From an uncultured Bacillota bacterium (GTDB taxonomy: Bacteria > Bacillota > Clostridia > Christensenellales > UBA1242): DNA of 5,965 bases. The notes beneath the pieces were generated by a model. It ran no database searches, was not told the origin of the DNA, and saw only the letters and a list, made by a program, of their open reading frames with translations. This document shows positions 4,346-5,965 of this stretch, piece after piece. The stretch covers positions 1 through 5,965 of the forward strand of contig CAMUNJ010000047.1 in the NCBI GenBank assembly GCA_947090235.1, read 5' to 3'. The position numbers and the translations under genes are program-made. Within the stretch, counting starts at the first letter, position 1. Each line of letters starts with the position of its first letter.

Positions 4346-5965
4346 CTAAAGAATAGTTAGTGGAGCAAGTTCTAACATAAGACTCTTCAATCCAAAGTCC
4401 TCAAAAACAATGTCCGCCACTAAACCATCAGGAGTTATATCTTTGATAACACCCTCGCCGTATTTAGGATGCTCAACTTTCTGCCCAATGCAATAAATAG
4501 AAATGTCTTTCTTAGGCTTTTCGTGTGAACGAGAATTAACATTTTTCATAAAATCGTTGTGCTTGAAATTAAAACCCGAATTAGAAGAATAAGCACTTGC
4601 CCTTTCGTCATCACTCAAGTTTTTATTTTTTGCATTAAAACTGAAATCTCCGCCACCTGAATGATAACCCGAAAAAGCAAAATCATTTTTAGCCGCTTGC
4701 GACATACTCAAAGAAAGTAAACCTAACTCGCGTATAAATCTGCTAGGTGCTTGATACTGGCTTTGCCCATACATATATCTCTTTGAACAATGTGACATGT
4801 ATAAAATTTCTTCGGCACGCGTTATTGCAACATATAAAAGCCTTCGCTCTTCCTCTAAATCGCTAGGTGATGAAACTCGTTGAATAGGAAAAATTCCTTC
4901 TTCTAAACCAATAACAAATACCGCCTTAAACTCCAAACCTTTCACAGCATGGACCGTCGCAATAGTCACTGCACCATTCTCTCCAATCTCGTCGCTGTCG
5001 CTTATTAATGTTATAGTTTCAAGATAATCACCCAAATCCATATTTGGATTAGCCTTTTCAAACTCCTTGACAGAAGCCACCAAACTTTCTATATTGAGAA
5101 GTCTGTTTGTATCTTCTTCTGTTTTGTTGCCATATGCTTCGCGAATTTTAAAAGACTTGATAACCTCTTCTACAAAATTAGATATAGGTTTTTTAGGTAA
5201 AAGATTTAGCCTATTGTAAACTTCAATAAAATCCAATAATTTCTTATGAACTGCCATCTCTTCTGTCATAATAGGCGAAAGAATTGTTTGTAACAAACTA
5301 TTATCACCTGCCAAAGCCTTTATTTTAGAAATCGCACCATCACCAATCCCACGCTTAGGGAAATTTATAACACGAGATAAAGAAACATCATCTTTTTGAT
5401 TGATAAATAATCTTAAATAAGAAATTATATATCTAATTTCTTGCCGTTCAAAAAACTTAAAACCGCCATAAATTCTGTGAGGAATATTATAAGATAAAAA
5501 TGCCTCTTCAAAACTACGAGATAACGCATTTAATCGCATCAAAACTGCGATTTCATCATATCTATAACCATTTGCTATAAGTTTTTCGATGTTTTTAGCA
5601 ACAAATAAAGCCTCATCACGCTCGTCATATGCGTTGTATAACTCTGGCAGCTGCCCTTCATCTTTGTCTGTCCACATCTTTTTATCTAAGCGTGCAGAAT
5701 TGTTTTTGATAACATTATTGGCTATCTTTAAAATGCCAGATGTAGAGCGATAATTTCTTTCAAGTTTAAAAACTTTGCAATCTTCAAAATCCTTTTTAAA
5801 ATTGAATATGTTTTGAAAATTTGCTCCACGCCAAGAATATATACATTGGTCCTCGTCCCCTACCGCAAAAACATTGCCATGAACAGATGCCAACATTTTG
5901 ACCAAATTGTATTGAACAGTGTTGGTGTCTTGAAATTCGTCAACTAAAATATATCTAAACCTGTT
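4346..5965 (-). CDS. pcrA: ATP-dependent DNA helicase PcrA (UvrD family), N-terminus outside window
   Basis: PcrA is a superfamily 1A helicase moving 3' to 5' on single-stranded DNA, acting in nucleotide excision repair, clearance of RecA and RNA polymerase, and plasmid replication. The frame is open to the right edge, giving 539 residues. About 200 N-terminal residues, including the Walker A motif, lie outside. Visible motifs in order (numbering from the edge): motif II ILVDEFQDTN at 6-15, motif III GDEDQCIYSWRGA at 36-48, motif IV LERNYRS at 68-74, the YGG-FFERQEI region near 167-177, motif V TVHAVKGLEF at 337-346 and motif VI RRLLYVAITRAEE at 374-386. A Ser/Asn-rich linker leads to the C-terminal Tudor-like domain (GQKVEHPKYGEGVI, from about 493 to the end), which favours PcrA/UvrD over Rep and binds RNA polymerase in characterised members. 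All catalytic residues in view are intact. ligA follows downstream, as is usual in Bacillota. Confidence 0.95.
   Translation of the reverse strand, partial: NRFRYILVDEFQDTNTVQYNLVKMLASVHGNVFAVGDEDQCIYSWRGANFQNIFNFKKDFEDCKVFKLERNYRSTSGILKIANNVIKNNSARLDKKMWTDKDEGQLPELYNAYDERDEALFVAKNIEKLIANGYRYDEIAVLMRLNALSRSFEEAFLSYNIPHRIYGGFKFFERQEIRYIISYLRLFINQKDDVSLSRVINFPKRGIGDGAISKIKALAGDNSLLQTILSPIMTEEMAVHKKLLDFIEVYNRLNLLPKKPISNFVEEVIKSFKIREAYGNKTEEDTNRLLNIESLVASVKEFEKANPNMDLGDYLETITLISDSDEIGENGAVTIATVHAVKGLEFKAVFVIGLEEGIFPIQRVSSPSDLEEERRLLYVAITRAEEILYMSHCSKRYMYGQSQYQAPSRFIRELGLLSLSMSQAAKNDFAFSGYHSGGGDFSFNAKNKNLSDDERASAYSSNSGFNFKHNDFMKNVNSRSHEKPKKDISIYCIGQKVEHPKYGEGVIKDITPDGLVADIVFEDFGLKSLMLELAPLTIL

Overview
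The window reads as an AT-rich (low-GC) bacterial chromosome, most likely a member of the Bacillota (Clostridia-like). The grounds are AGGAGG-type ribosome binding sites, perfect TTGACA housekeeping promoters, the standard bacterial code (Trp is TGG, stops are TAA/TAG), and the pcrA-ligA gene pair typical of this phylum. No species can be named from the sequence alone. Every gene lies on the minus strand, so transcription runs from right to left. I see no gene on the plus strand.

In transcription order: (1) 5965-4346, the C-terminal three quarters of a PcrA/UvrD-type DNA helicase, its start outside the window. (2) 4345-4099, a 247-base gap holding a 211-bp inverted-repeat element flanked by TA, which looks like a MITE inserted between pcrA and ligA. 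(3) 4098-2143, a complete NAD+-dependent DNA ligase. (4) 2085-1495 and (5) 1333-602, two unrecognised small membrane proteins rich in lysine. Each has its own strong promoter, and each is followed by an intrinsic terminator. (6) 293-1, the first 97 codons of rpsL (ribosomal protein S12), cut by the left edge. It is preceded by a leader of about 240 nt with several hairpins, one of them a terminator-like hairpin just upstream of the ribosome binding site.

PcrA and LigA form a genome-maintenance pair: the helicase unwinds or clears DNA in repair and replication, and the ligase seals nicks. The two membrane proteins are separate short transcription units, and their function cannot be told from sequence. 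rpsL probably opens a translation operon (usually rpsL-rpsG-fusA-tuf), but it lies behind these genes rather than behind rpoC.

The points most worth a second look are the MITE-like element, the terminator whose 3' arm doubles as the -35 box of the rpsL promoter, the structured rpsL leader with its internal terminator, and the orphan membrane-protein pair. I did not find convincing evidence for a large new defence or metabolic system.
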